Shown here: piece after piece, positions 40,733-45,638 of the stretch
Layout of the letters: each line of letters opens with the position of its first letter
Position numbering within the stretch: the first letter of the stretch is position 1
From: RQOF01 sp964461135
GTDB taxonomy: Bacteria; Calditrichota; Calditrichia; RBG-13-44-9
Direction: 5' to 3'
Assembly: GCA_964461135.1 (NCBI GenBank)
Contig: CAYWTB010000030.1
Coordinates: forward strand, 1 to 45,638
Length of the DNA: 45,638 nucleotides
Translations under genes and position numbers: made by a program
The notes under the pieces: generated by a model
The model's input: the letters and a program-made list of their open reading frames with translations, nothing else
Database searches by the model: none
What the model was told of the DNA's origin: nothing

Positions 40733-41617
40733 AACTTGAACTCCTTCCGCTTTATATCCTTCTTGTTTCAGTCGTTCTTCGGCTGCACCCTGTTTAACCA
40801 GAGTGACCGAATCTTCAATAGCAGTTTTTACTTCATCTTCCGTCTGGAAATTCCGTTTCCGCAGTGAGTCCAGAATGGATTTCTTGTAACCGTCCCCGAT
40901 TTCGAGTCCAGCCACAGTATCTTCCAGAACCTTTTGCATCTTCGCAGACTGCAAAACACCCTGAACAGAATTTTTCAGCTGATCTATGGAGTCCATTAAC
41001 ACCACAGTTTCCTCAACCCTCTTGTCAGAGACAGGCTCAGGCTTGGGCTTCGGTTCCTCAGATACAGCAGGAGCTTCCACTGGTTTTTCAACCTGTTTCG
41101 TATCGGCCACTTCCTCCACCGCAGGGGATCCTTCCGCAGGTTTCGCTTCTTTGGAAGCCTCACCAGAAACTTCCTCGGCTACTTCACCCTCGGGTTTGGT
41201 ATCTTCCACGGTTTCTGCCGGAGCTTCTCCCTTGGAATCAACCACCTTATTTGCATCAATCAGATCACTGGCAATCATGTTGAAAATGTCTTTCAACTCA
41301 TTGCCAATGGCAGTGAGCTTGGTATTCTTGGCATCCGCAGTTAACTTATCATCAGTGACGATCTTATCGATCTCAGAACGAGTTAACCGTAATGCCTGCC
41401 AGACTTTATCAGCTAAATCACTATTCGCGTTTTCGGCACGAATGGCGGATTTCAGACCATCCTCAATCGTCCCAATTAGCTTGTCCATTTTGTCTACCAA
41501 AGCCTGGTTCGCTTTTACCAGATCACTCACTTCCGGTTCTTTGCCGGTTTCTTTCGGTTCATTGACATCAGTAATAGTCACTTCCGGTACTTCCGGCTTG
41601 TTTGTTTTGTTGGCCAT
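39317..41617 (-). CDS. candidate nested scaffold-capsid product
   Basis: In-frame ATG at 41617 preceded by CGGAGG with 8-9 nt spacing. It would make a 766-residue scaffold-capsid protein lacking the protease, comparable to the nested scaffold Nu3 in lambda C. Confidence 0.5.
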   Translation of the reverse strand: MANKTNKPEVPEVTITDVNEPKETGKEPEVSDLVKANQALVDKMDKLIGTIEDGLKSAIRAENANSDLADKVWQALRLTRSEIDKIVTDDKLTADAKNTKLTAIGNELKDIFNMIASDLIDANKVVDSKGEAPAETVEDTKPEGEVAEEVSGEASKEAKPAEGSPAVEEVADTKQVEKPVEAPAVSEEPKPKPEPVSDKRVEETVVLMDSIDQLKNSVQGVLQSAKMQKVLEDTVAGLEIGDGYKKSILDSLRKRNFQTEDEVKTAIEDSVTLVKQGAAEERLKQEGYKAEGVQVMDEIKVVPNELNGVKVLTDSLVGTGQFRSQHGVKVEKIVMPEDPVLRNLLKVFDQRWGAHLAQEGKFILDATTTVDFQTPVTISRIILTEVYANFIVPQITDFGSMDNDRDTIPITKWIRETGSARTYKPTKLQIANLKPGELQPMSRGKLVTSWYPIDAVARKLETVLSEEFITRAKRKPNITGVAQALTNLVDDIRRALQQEVFLNMLGAAMEYNAITLNFSDTGDGSASLYTVTSGGSISMGTDLAVLVNSEACGLYGYDSTTENSQGLYYIPNFAYGTVQFVNASGVPTAPTSTHTISVVGKEVVNEVRFDLNDLGTQEWDAFMSKLLFKVEDQIAAHSQDRGYEPNMVLSSLTSGNWLQQAKAYTPLNKRKGYDQVQPIKEGNYGITAGLPHWASKVFPNEFILITDDKATIFRQYEPLHLQGPVEARDADGRLIAGKEYYAYQEDALTTPIQDKLSLVTVVNTGS

Positions 41618-42250
41618 TTCATTAACCTCCGTGGTTTCTTCAACTAACGGTGCTTTTCGAATTTCATCTAAAATCGAATCTGTTATTGGGCTTACTCGTG
41701 TAACCTTTCCCGCATTTGCATTGTCCAGGTGACAAAAATCCCATCCCAAAATCTCTTGGATATCTTCCACAAGCATTACCACCTGGTCTCTCCACTTCCT
41801 TACCGATTCTTTTCCCAATGCTCGTTGCGAAACACCAATGTCCACCCCGGAGTCAATGAGGGTCTTTAACAACTTGCCTTTCTGGGTTGGCAAAATCTTG
41901 ACCTCATCAAGAATAGTCTCACCAGTCTCATTCAAATGAAACTTCGGAACAACAGCAGCTAAATCTTCCAACCTTCCCCTGACATAATCCTTTGGATGAT
42001 CCAAGAAACCTGTCATTTGCCGACCACTCTGAATGGCATCATTTATTCCTTTGGACTGAATTTCCAAAGGAATCACACGACCAGAAGCATAAATCTTGTT
42101 CGCAACCGAACCAATACAACTTACTCGATAATTCCATCCAGCACTTGACGATTTATCATCTGTGAGTAGCGTAAACTTTACAGGTATCTCATCGGTGATA
42201 AATTCACGGTAGCCCATAGCTTTCATGTCCATAAGAGTCTTAGAATTCAT
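39317..42250 (-). CDS. fused prohead protease, scaffold and major capsid protein
   Basis: 977 residues from ATG 42250 (AAAAGGTAGACTGG before it; the frame to 42328 has no supported start). Residues 1-210: prohead-core-type serine protease, with His85 (LDHPKD), GRLEDLAAVV and Ser141 (GVDIGVSQRALG). About 212-500: charged helical and Pro/Glu-rich scaffold. About 500-977: capsid protein (VFDQRWGAHLAQEGKFILDA, SYPIDAVARKLETVL-like, SVVGKEVVNEVRFDL), probably an HK97-fold MCP. Protease, scaffold and capsid are three separate genes in T4; here they share one frame. Two internal ATGs with good ribosome sites (41617 and 40732) lie at the borders between modules, see findings. Confidence 0.85.
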   Translation of the reverse strand: MNSKTLMDMKAMGYREFITDEIPVKFTLLTDDKSSSAGWNYRVSCIGSVANKIYASGRVIPLEIQSKGINDAIQSGRQMTGFLDHPKDYVRGRLEDLAAVVPKFHLNETGETILDEVKILPTQKGKLLKTLIDSGVDIGVSQRALGKESVRKWRDQVVMLVEDIQEILGWDFCHLDNANAGKVTRVSPITDSILDEIRKAPLVEETTEVNEMANKTNKPEVPEVTITDVNEPKETGKEPEVSDLVKANQALVDKMDKLIGTIEDGLKSAIRAENANSDLADKVWQALRLTRSEIDKIVTDDKLTADAKNTKLTAIGNELKDIFNMIASDLIDANKVVDSKGEAPAETVEDTKPEGEVAEEVSGEASKEAKPAEGSPAVEEVADTKQVEKPVEAPAVSEEPKPKPEPVSDKRVEETVVLMDSIDQLKNSVQGVLQSAKMQKVLEDTVAGLEIGDGYKKSILDSLRKRNFQTEDEVKTAIEDSVTLVKQGAAEERLKQEGYKAEGVQVMDEIKVVPNELNGVKVLTDSLVGTGQFRSQHGVKVEKIVMPEDPVLRNLLKVFDQRWGAHLAQEGKFILDATTTVDFQTPVTISRIILTEVYANFIVPQITDFGSMDNDRDTIPITKWIRETGSARTYKPTKLQIANLKPGELQPMSRGKLVTSWYPIDAVARKLETVLSEEFITRAKRKPNITGVAQALTNLVDDIRRALQQEVFLNMLGAAMEYNAITLNFSDTGDGSASLYTVTSGGSISMGTDLAVLVNSEACGLYGYDSTTENSQGLYYIPNFAYGTVQFVNASGVPTAPTSTHTISVVGKEVVNEVRFDLNDLGTQEWDAFMSKLLFKVEDQIAAHSQDRGYEPNMVLSSLTSGNWLQQAKAYTPLNKRKGYDQVQPIKEGNYGITAGLPHWASKVFPNEFILITDDKATIFRQYEPLHLQGPVEARDADGRLIAGKEYYAYQEDALTTPIQDKLSLVTVVNTGS

Positions 42251-42301
42251 ATCCAGTCTACCTTTTCTTTTTCCCCGATTTACACATAAGCACCTCAGTT
42301 C

Positions 42302-42317
42302 GTTTAGTATTCTAAAC
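42302..42317 (-). promoter_or_regulatory. GTTTAG-family operator upstream of capsid gene
   Basis: GTTTAGTATTCTAAAC, both halves perfect, 52 bp before the capsid-fusion start. A terminator lies directly upstream (42329-42382), so it should control a new transcript. Confidence 0.75.
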
Positions 42318-42328
42318 CACACAACCAT

Positions 42329-42382
42329 AAAAAAGCCCCGATCAAAAAAACAGTCAATTTGACTCTTTTCTGCAATCGGGGC
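42329..42382 (-). terminator. intrinsic terminator upstream of capsid promoter
   Basis: GCCCCGAT (42335-42342) pairs with ATCGGGGC (42375-42382), then TTTTTTA on the minus strand. The loop contains a small AGTCAATTTGACT palindrome. It separates capsid transcription from the upstream region. Confidence 0.8.
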
Positions 42383-42475
42383 ATCCGTCTCTTGTCGGTT
42401 AGTCTAACGAATCAATGATCCCTTAGAGTAACCAGACTTTATCCCATGTTATGCGGTTTTCATTAACCTACGCCC

Positions 42476-42504
42476 AATTTACATTTCCTCACACTGATTG
42501 TCAA
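42476..42504 (-). promoter_or_regulatory. sigma-70-like promoter
   Basis: Minus strand TTGACA (42504-42499), 17-bp spacer, TAAATT (42481-42476), pointing towards the terminator at 42329-42382. The tandem operators lie just upstream of it. Confidence 0.5.
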
Positions 42505-42511
42505 GCAAAAA

Positions 42512-42556
42512 ATGTAGTATTCTAAACATTTAAATTGACAGTTAATTATGCTGTTA
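42512..42556 (-). promoter_or_regulatory. tandem GTTTAG-family operators
   Basis: ATGTAGTATTCTAAAC (42512-42527) and GTTAATTATGCTGTTA (42541-42556), 29 bp apart; the second is recognised because CTGTTA/TAACAG is a recurring variant half-site (15421, 44727). Confidence 0.5.
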
Positions 42557-42688
42557 TTAATTACTCCGAAATCGCCCTGTTTTCAACTAAAATCTTTGAA
42601 TAATGGTATTATATGAACCATTCGTTCTGAATATCTGCACTTATTGGCAAATGCAGACGTTTTGAACGAGTCTATTATGTTCTCACAT

Positions 42689-42881
42689 GTGAAACAATGC
42701 TCATGTCCCACAGTGGGACACGTAAAATCGATTTTAAGACGCAATCGTTTTGGGGCTACTCTGATGTAGTCTGTTTAGCGGATCGTTGATCCTACCCCCT
42801 AAAAACCTATCAAATTTCCAGACTTTTTAGAAACAATCGAACTAATCAACACATTTTCTCACGTCCCACTGTGGGACATGG
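42689..42881. repeat. 190-bp repeat, copy 2, bounded by inverted palindromes
   Basis: Near-identical to 8732-8923. Ends are TGTCCCACAGTGGGACA (42704-42720) and GTCCCACTGTGGGAC (42863-42877). The stretch after the left palindrome is identical to copy 1 for about 35 bp, and blocks such as CTATCAAATTTCC and AGAAACAATCGAA are also shared. Confidence 0.7.
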
Positions 42882-42951
42882 CTACTTTAACATGTTGCTT
42901 TTATAAAAATTCCTTACTATTTTATTTCCGCATAGACGTATCTCCCAATAC

Positions 42952-42967
42952 GTTTAGTATGCAACCC
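42952..42967. promoter_or_regulatory. degenerate GTTTAG-family operator
   Basis: GTTTAGTATGCAACCC: left half perfect, right half weak. Confidence 0.35.
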
Positions 42968-42968
42968 G

Positions 42969-43003
42969 AGCCATTCGGAAGTTTTCTTCCGGATGGCTTT
43001 TCT
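42969..43003 (+). terminator. hairpin with plus-strand terminator layout
   Basis: AGCCATTCGGAAG (42969-42981) pairs with CTTCCGGATGGCT (42986-42998) around TTTT with one mismatch, then TTTTCTTAT on the plus strand. No plus-strand gene precedes it, so it could end a small RNA from the 42.6-42.9 kb region. Confidence 0.55.
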
Positions 43004-43027
43004 TATCCAATACTATTTCAACAATAA

Positions 43028-43048
43028 AAAAACCCCACCGAAATGGGG
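43028..43048 (-). terminator. intrinsic terminator after 43145-43315
   Basis: CCCCA (43033-43037) and TGGGG (43044-43048) around CCGAAA, followed by TTTTTTT on the minus strand. Confidence 0.75.
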
Positions 43049-43144
43049 CTCATCATACAGTAAAAATCCTTGTCTTTGAAGATACAACTTTTAGCCACTT
43101 GTCATTGGTATCTTCATGTATCAGGCATAAACATCACTCTCCTT

Positions 43145-43315
43145 TCATTTAATCTTATAATCCACCACCGTCCAGTCAGCACCTAATATTTCTCCACATT
43201 CCGTTAACTTATTTTCAATGAGATCATACAATCCAATTTCGGCTTTGTAAGCTTCCTCTTTCAATTCATCAATACGTTCATCACTAAAATCAAAATGCAC
43301 TACGATCTTATTCAT
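43145..43315 (-). CDS. 56-residue hypothetical protein
   Basis: ATG at 43315 after GTAGGAAAAAA, 56 codons. Sequence MNKIVVHFDFSDERIDELKE, then KAEIGLYDLIENKL and a WTVVDYKIK end: a compact charged alpha/beta protein of unknown family. It lies 15 bp past the stop of 43330-43632 in the same direction and has its own downstream terminator, which supports it. Confidence 0.6.
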   Translation of the reverse strand: MNKIVVHFDFSDERIDELKEEAYKAEIGLYDLIENKLTECGEILGADWTVVDYKIK

Positions 43316-43329
43316 TTTTTTCCTACATT

Positions 43330-43632
43330 CTATCTGTTTTGTACCAACTTAAACTGATTCAAATCCGGATTCACCCACACCGGTCCTGAGAAACATTGTT
43401 TCTTATAATCTTCATCAAATAACCAATGGTGAATACACTCTTTTAATAAATCGAGCAAATATTCCTGATTCTTAATGAATCGATTATCAATGAATATCGA
43501 ATAATTGATCACGAACTCCCCAGGACCACTGTTTATTACAATCAATAATTTCTGTTCGTGAGCCAAACCATAAGCGAAATGATTATTACTATCCACTCCA
43601 ACGAAATGAATCTGTCTAAATTTGGGTTTCAT
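43330..43632 (-). CDS. hypothetical protein
   Basis: 100 residues, aromatic-rich, no family recognised. Ribosome site GGAGCGGTGG; the start overlaps the previous stop as ATGA, so the two genes are coupled. Confidence 0.65.
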   Translation of the reverse strand: MKPKFRQIHFVGVDSNNHFAYGLAHEQKLLIVINSGPGEFVINYSIFIDNRFIKNQEYLLDLLKECIHHWLFDEDYKKQCFSGPVWVNPDLNQFKLVQNR

Positions 43633-43892
43633 CCACCGCTCCTATCAAATTCCTTCAAACACTCATTAAGCCTTTGTTTAAGCCTATTGAATTCCGAGTC
43701 ACTAATTTCATTTTCAAAATACACATTCCAATATTGAGCATCTCTGCTTAAAGAAATATTTGTAATGTTTATTTTCTCCGTTTTAAAAAAACCTTCCAAT
43801 AAAGACTGCAAAGTATACACCGAATCAATCTTAATATTCGGATATTTGCTTCTCTTAATTTTAAAACCTCTCGCTTTTTCTGGATTGCTCAT
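43629..43892 (-). CDS. hypothetical protein
   Basis: 87 residues, basic N-terminus (KARGFKIKRSKY), then alternating strands and helices. Unknown family. Ribosome site TGGAGAATAG. Its end overlaps the next gene by 4 bp. Confidence 0.65.
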   Translation of the reverse strand: MSNPEKARGFKIKRSKYPNIKIDSVYTLQSLLEGFFKTEKINITNISLSRDAQYWNVYFENEISDSEFNRLKQRLNECLKEFDRSGG

Positions 43893-43977
43893 TTTTCTAT
43901 TCTCCAGAGTTTTTCAATTAAATCTAATACAATATTTATTCGTTTGAAATTATTTCATCCGATTTCAATATTTCTTT

Positions 43978-44211
43978 TCAAAAAATTTCTTCAACTGTCA
44001 AAACCTTTGTTGCAAACACTCCCCTTGGAAGCTGACGAGACGCAAGTTTCCTGGCCATTTCATCCGATGGTCTGTCAAGGCTATTTAATTTACCAAACTG
44101 TATATCAACTGTTCTTTCCACTCCCCTGGAATAAACCGCATCGGATCCATCGAATTCTTTCCCGGAAACCTGTCTGTGAGTCAATACTTTTACACGGAAT
44201 CTCTTTAACAT
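43978..44211 (-). CDS. hypothetical protein
   Basis: About 77 residues. The frame opens at 44232, but the ATG at 44211 follows AAAGG with 8 nt spacing and is preferred. Short beta-rich basic protein with RFRVKVLTHRQVSGKEF; unknown. Confidence 0.55.
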   Translation of the reverse strand: MLKRFRVKVLTHRQVSGKEFDGSDAVYSRGVERTVDIQFGKLNSLDRPSDEMARKLASRQLPRGVFATKVLTVEEIF

Positions 44212-44224
44212 TTCTGCTACCTTT

Positions 44225-44416
44225 CTAAACATTAAATTTAATTCTCAACTTTTTAAACTTGTTCAACGCATCCCTGCCATTATCAGGATTGTTAAATGCA
44301 GGAAAATCCAATTCAATATCCGGTCCAATTATTGTCAACGATGGTCGATGATATCTCCCATAGATTATTCGCCACAGCTCCAGACAACCTCTTTTAAAAA
44401 TCAATTTCGATTCCAT
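44225..44416 (-). CDS. hypothetical protein
   Basis: 63 residues, basic, with GCLELWRIIYGRYHRPSLTI; unknown family. The start is 2 bp after the stop of 44419-44610, so the two genes are coupled. Confidence 0.6.
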   Translation of the reverse strand: MESKLIFKRGCLELWRIIYGRYHRPSLTIIGPDIELDFPAFNNPDNGRDALNKFKKLRIKFNV

Positions 44417-44418
44417 TA

Positions 44419-44610
44419 TTATGGTCTCAAGTAAATTTCAAATCTGAGCCAAGCAGGATTCAATCCTTTCTCAACCGCGATATCAACCAATACTCTCCTG
44501 GCCACCGAGACAAGATCCTTTTTCTCATCAACCTCAGTCGCAACTTTTTCTGCCCAGGGAAAAGTGTCGTTCTTGTTAAGAACAGAAACATAGATTGTTT
44601 TCTTGTTCAT
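44419..44610 (-). CDS. hypothetical protein
   Basis: 63 residues. MNKKTIYVSVLNKNDTFPWA, then a helix; unknown family. Ribosome site CGGAG. First gene behind the tandem operators at 44697-44742. Confidence 0.6.
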   Translation of the reverse strand: MNKKTIYVSVLNKNDTFPWAEKVATEVDEKKDLVSVARRVLVDIAVEKGLNPAWLRFEIYLRP

Positions 44611-44696
44611 AACAAAATTCTCCGGACTGATTTCAGGAATCGAATTTTCAGATTACACAATGCAATCTCCCACCGAAGCATGGTAATTCTGATCTT

Positions 44697-44742
44697 GATA
44701 ATCATACTATACGCCCCATAATATAGTAACAGTATGCAAAAC
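44697..44742 (-). promoter_or_regulatory. tandem GTTTAG-family operators
   Basis: GATAATCATACTATAC (44697-44712) and TAACAGTATGCAAAAC (44727-44742), 30 bp apart. On the minus strand TTACTA, 17-bp spacer, TATGAT lies across them, so a promoter for 44419-44610 is masked by both sites. Confidence 0.6.
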
Positions 44743-44749
44743 TTTTCAA

Positions 44750-44926
44750 TTAAAAAATTTCATGTCTATGTTTCATTACATAAAGTGTCTTGAATCGCAC
44801 CGCATAGAGCTCAATCGCTTCAAGCATTGTCAGTTTGTGAACCAAACAAATGAGCCTCAAATAACGCACCTGAACCGCCGTGTAAGACTTAAAACAGATT
44901 GTCGGGTTAATAGATTTACCTGCCAT
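44750..44926 (-). CDS. 58-residue hypothetical protein
   Basis: ATG at 44926 with AGGAGAGG upstream. Sequence MAGKSINPTICFKSYTAVQV, then LRLICLVHKLTMLEAIELYA and a basic end; helical and basic, possibly a small DNA-binding protein. It lies 13 bp past the stop of 44940-45143, consistent with an operon. Unknown family. Confidence 0.6.
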   Translation of the reverse strand: MAGKSINPTICFKSYTAVQVRYLRLICLVHKLTMLEAIELYAVRFKTLYVMKHRHEIF

Positions 44927-44939
44927 TTTGTGCCTCTCC

Positions 44940-45143
44940 TTAAAATTTCAGGTTCGGGTATCTTTTTTTCAGATCGTCTTCGTAAACTTCCCAGATGTTC
45001 ATGCTCAGGTCTCTCTGCAGTTTGATGTGTTCTTCATGGCTAATCTCGCCAACCTGGACCTCATCCCAGGAACCATACCTGGAAGGCACTCTAATTTTGA
45101 TTCTTTTTCCAAGAGCCGGGTTGAATCTTGTTTTATTTACCAT
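44940..45143 (-). CDS. hypothetical protein
   Basis: 67 residues, basic N-terminal half (NKTRFNPALGKRIKIRVPSR) with a short helical tail. Unknown. Follows the promoter at 45181-45209. Confidence 0.65.
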   Translation of the reverse strand: MVNKTRFNPALGKRIKIRVPSRYGSWDEVQVGEISHEEHIKLQRDLSMNIWEVYEDDLKKRYPNLKF

Positions 45144-45180
45144 TTCCTAAGTCCTTGTTTATTAATGAGTTGATGATATA

Positions 45181-45209
45181 AATATGCGTCATGGAAATTC
45201 CATTGTCAA
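45181..45209 (-). promoter_or_regulatory. sigma-70-like promoter
   Basis: Minus strand TTGACA (45209-45204), 17-bp spacer, CATATT (45186-45181). The spacer contains AATTTCCATGA as at 11568-11596. Confidence 0.6.
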
Positions 45210-45261
45210 GAGAATAATTAAATAATTTGCGTATTTATTTACACCTAAATCGCTTTTTTTC

Positions 45262-45312
45262 GAAAAAAAACAGCCCCGAACCGGAAAACAAGGAGAGAAA
45301 CCGATTCGGGGC
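45262..45312 (-). terminator. strong intrinsic terminator
   Basis: GCCCCGAACCGG (45273-45284) pairs with CCGATTCGGGGC (45301-45312), then a run of T on the minus strand. It ends the 45357-45554 transcript. Confidence 0.85.
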
Positions 45313-45319
45313 CTGGCCA

Positions 45320-45344
45320 TGTCCGGGAGGCACGTTGCCGGACA
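45320..45344. other. hairpin next to terminator
   Basis: TGTCCGG (45320-45326) and CCGGACA (45338-45344) form a 7-bp stem just past the stop of 45357-45554. It may support termination or be a binding site. Confidence 0.4.
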
Positions 45345-45356
45345 GTTATTCAAAAT

Positions 45357-45554
45357 TCACTTTGATAAAGATGCATATTCCTTTACCTCTCCGGTTTCAA
45401 GATTAATTTCAACTTTCTTGAACAGGGCATAAACCTGAATTATGACAACCGCTCTTTTCTCAGAACCATTGATCTTGCCAATGACTCTAAACTTCCGGTG
45501 CATCAAATGTTTGCTGATGGACTGTTCTATAAACTGATCCGGTAACACCCTCAT
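45357..45554 (-). CDS. hypothetical protein
   Basis: 65 residues, basic N-terminal half and acidic end. Unknown. Its ATG overlaps the stop of a 20-codon ORF upstream (ATGA at 45551-45554), and ACTGGAGGAAGC is a good ribosome site. Confidence 0.6.
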   Translation of the reverse strand: MRVLPDQFIEQSISKHLMHRKFRVIGKINGSEKRAVVIIQVYALFKKVEINLETGEVKEYASLSK

Positions 45555-45613
45555 GCTTCCTCCAGTATATTTTGAACCGCGTCATTTAACCCATCTTCGA
45601 CAGTTATAGGCAT
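45551..45613 (-). CDS. possible 20-residue leader ORF
   Basis: ATG at 45613 encodes MPITVEDGLNDAVQNILEEA and stops in an ATGA overlap with 45357-45554. There is no good ribosome site, so it may be chance or a leader for coupling. Confidence 0.25.
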   Translation of the reverse strand: MPITVEDGLNDAVQNILEEA

Positions 45614-45638
45614 TTTTTAGGATTTTACCCTAGCTAAC

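Larger units (their letters stand above)
42383..43027. other. long non-coding stretch with promoter, operators and repeat copy 2
   Basis: No supported gene. It contains a sigma-70-like promoter, two or three operators, the second copy of the 190-bp repeat, a hairpin at 42630-42655 (TCTGCA...TGCAGA), and a strong hairpin at 42969-42998. A small RNA or origin is possible. Confidence 0.5.

Noticed and set aside
40986..41732. Long plus-strand open frame (248 codons) opposite the capsid fusion
   Set aside because: Ser/Thr/Ala-rich shadow of the Pro/Glu/Lys-rich scaffold coding on the other strand; no ribosome site.
8732..42881. Diversity-generating retroelement (template/variable repeat) as explanation for the 190-bp pair
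   Set aside because: No reverse transcriptase in the window, differences are not confined to adenines, and neither copy lies at the end of a fibre gene.
1..45638. CRISPR arrays and tRNA genes
   Set aside because: No regularly spaced direct repeats and no cloverleaf-like segments were found by eye on either strand.

Overview
The window is 45.6 kb of a contractile-tailed (myovirus-type) phage or prophage. Nearly all genes lie on the minus strand; only two regulators (5279-6973 and 7147-7509) are on the plus strand. DNA is AT-rich, starts mostly carry clear GGAGG-type ribosome binding sites, and many genes overlap by ATGA. The host is probably a bacterium of the Bacteroidota/Calditrichota/Ignavibacteria (FCB) kind. 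This is inferred from two cargo lipoproteins, one of which ends in a PVTLLSF...SEINN-type tail module common in secreted proteins of that group. Terminase, portal, integrase and replication genes are not in the window, so it is only part of the element.

Layout from left to right. 15-2563: cargo genes (two lipoproteins and a small 4Fe-4S ferredoxin-like protein). 2662-5096: a small early operon with a Cas4/RecB-like PD-(D/E)XK nuclease. 5097-7975: the control region, with a helix-turn-helix protein fused to PAS domains, a Cro/CI-like repressor, and a convergent excisionase-like DNA-binding protein. 8087-11529: small early genes, mostly unknown, including a topoisomerase-type zinc finger protein and a DUF2958 protein. 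12088-13664: lysis cassette (amidase, holin candidate, two nested coiled-coil membrane proteins). 13661-15398: metallophosphoesterase and an XhlA-like membrane protein. 15511-25145: fibres and baseplate (gpI, gpJ, gp25, spike). 25215-25643: a membrane-protein insert. 25695-31133: hub, gpX, tube-like protein, tape measure and frameshifted tail chaperone. 31250-36890: tail tube, sheath and neck genes. 36903-42250: Mu F-like head protein fused to a metallopeptidase-like domain, then a single ORF fusing prohead protease, scaffold and major capsid protein. 43145-45554: further small early genes.

Three regulatory layers can be read from the DNA. First, a 16-bp inverted repeat, consensus GTTTAG-N4-CTAAAC, occurs at about 17 intergenic places, always upstream of minus-strand genes, and five times as tandem pairs 29-31 bp apart. 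It overlaps promoter-like elements and looks like a genome-wide repressor operator. Second, sigma-70-type promoters (TTGACA, 17-bp spacer) precede several small-gene operons. Third, two CRP-like palindromes flank the short gene next to the HTH-PAS regulator.

Other features of note are a roughly 190-bp repeat present twice and bounded by inverted palindromes, with solo palindromes of the same family elsewhere; well-placed internal Shine-Dalgarno/ATG sites in the capsid fusion ORF at the module borders; a canonical -1 slippery site in the tail chaperone; and three small genes of 34, 56 and 58 codons.
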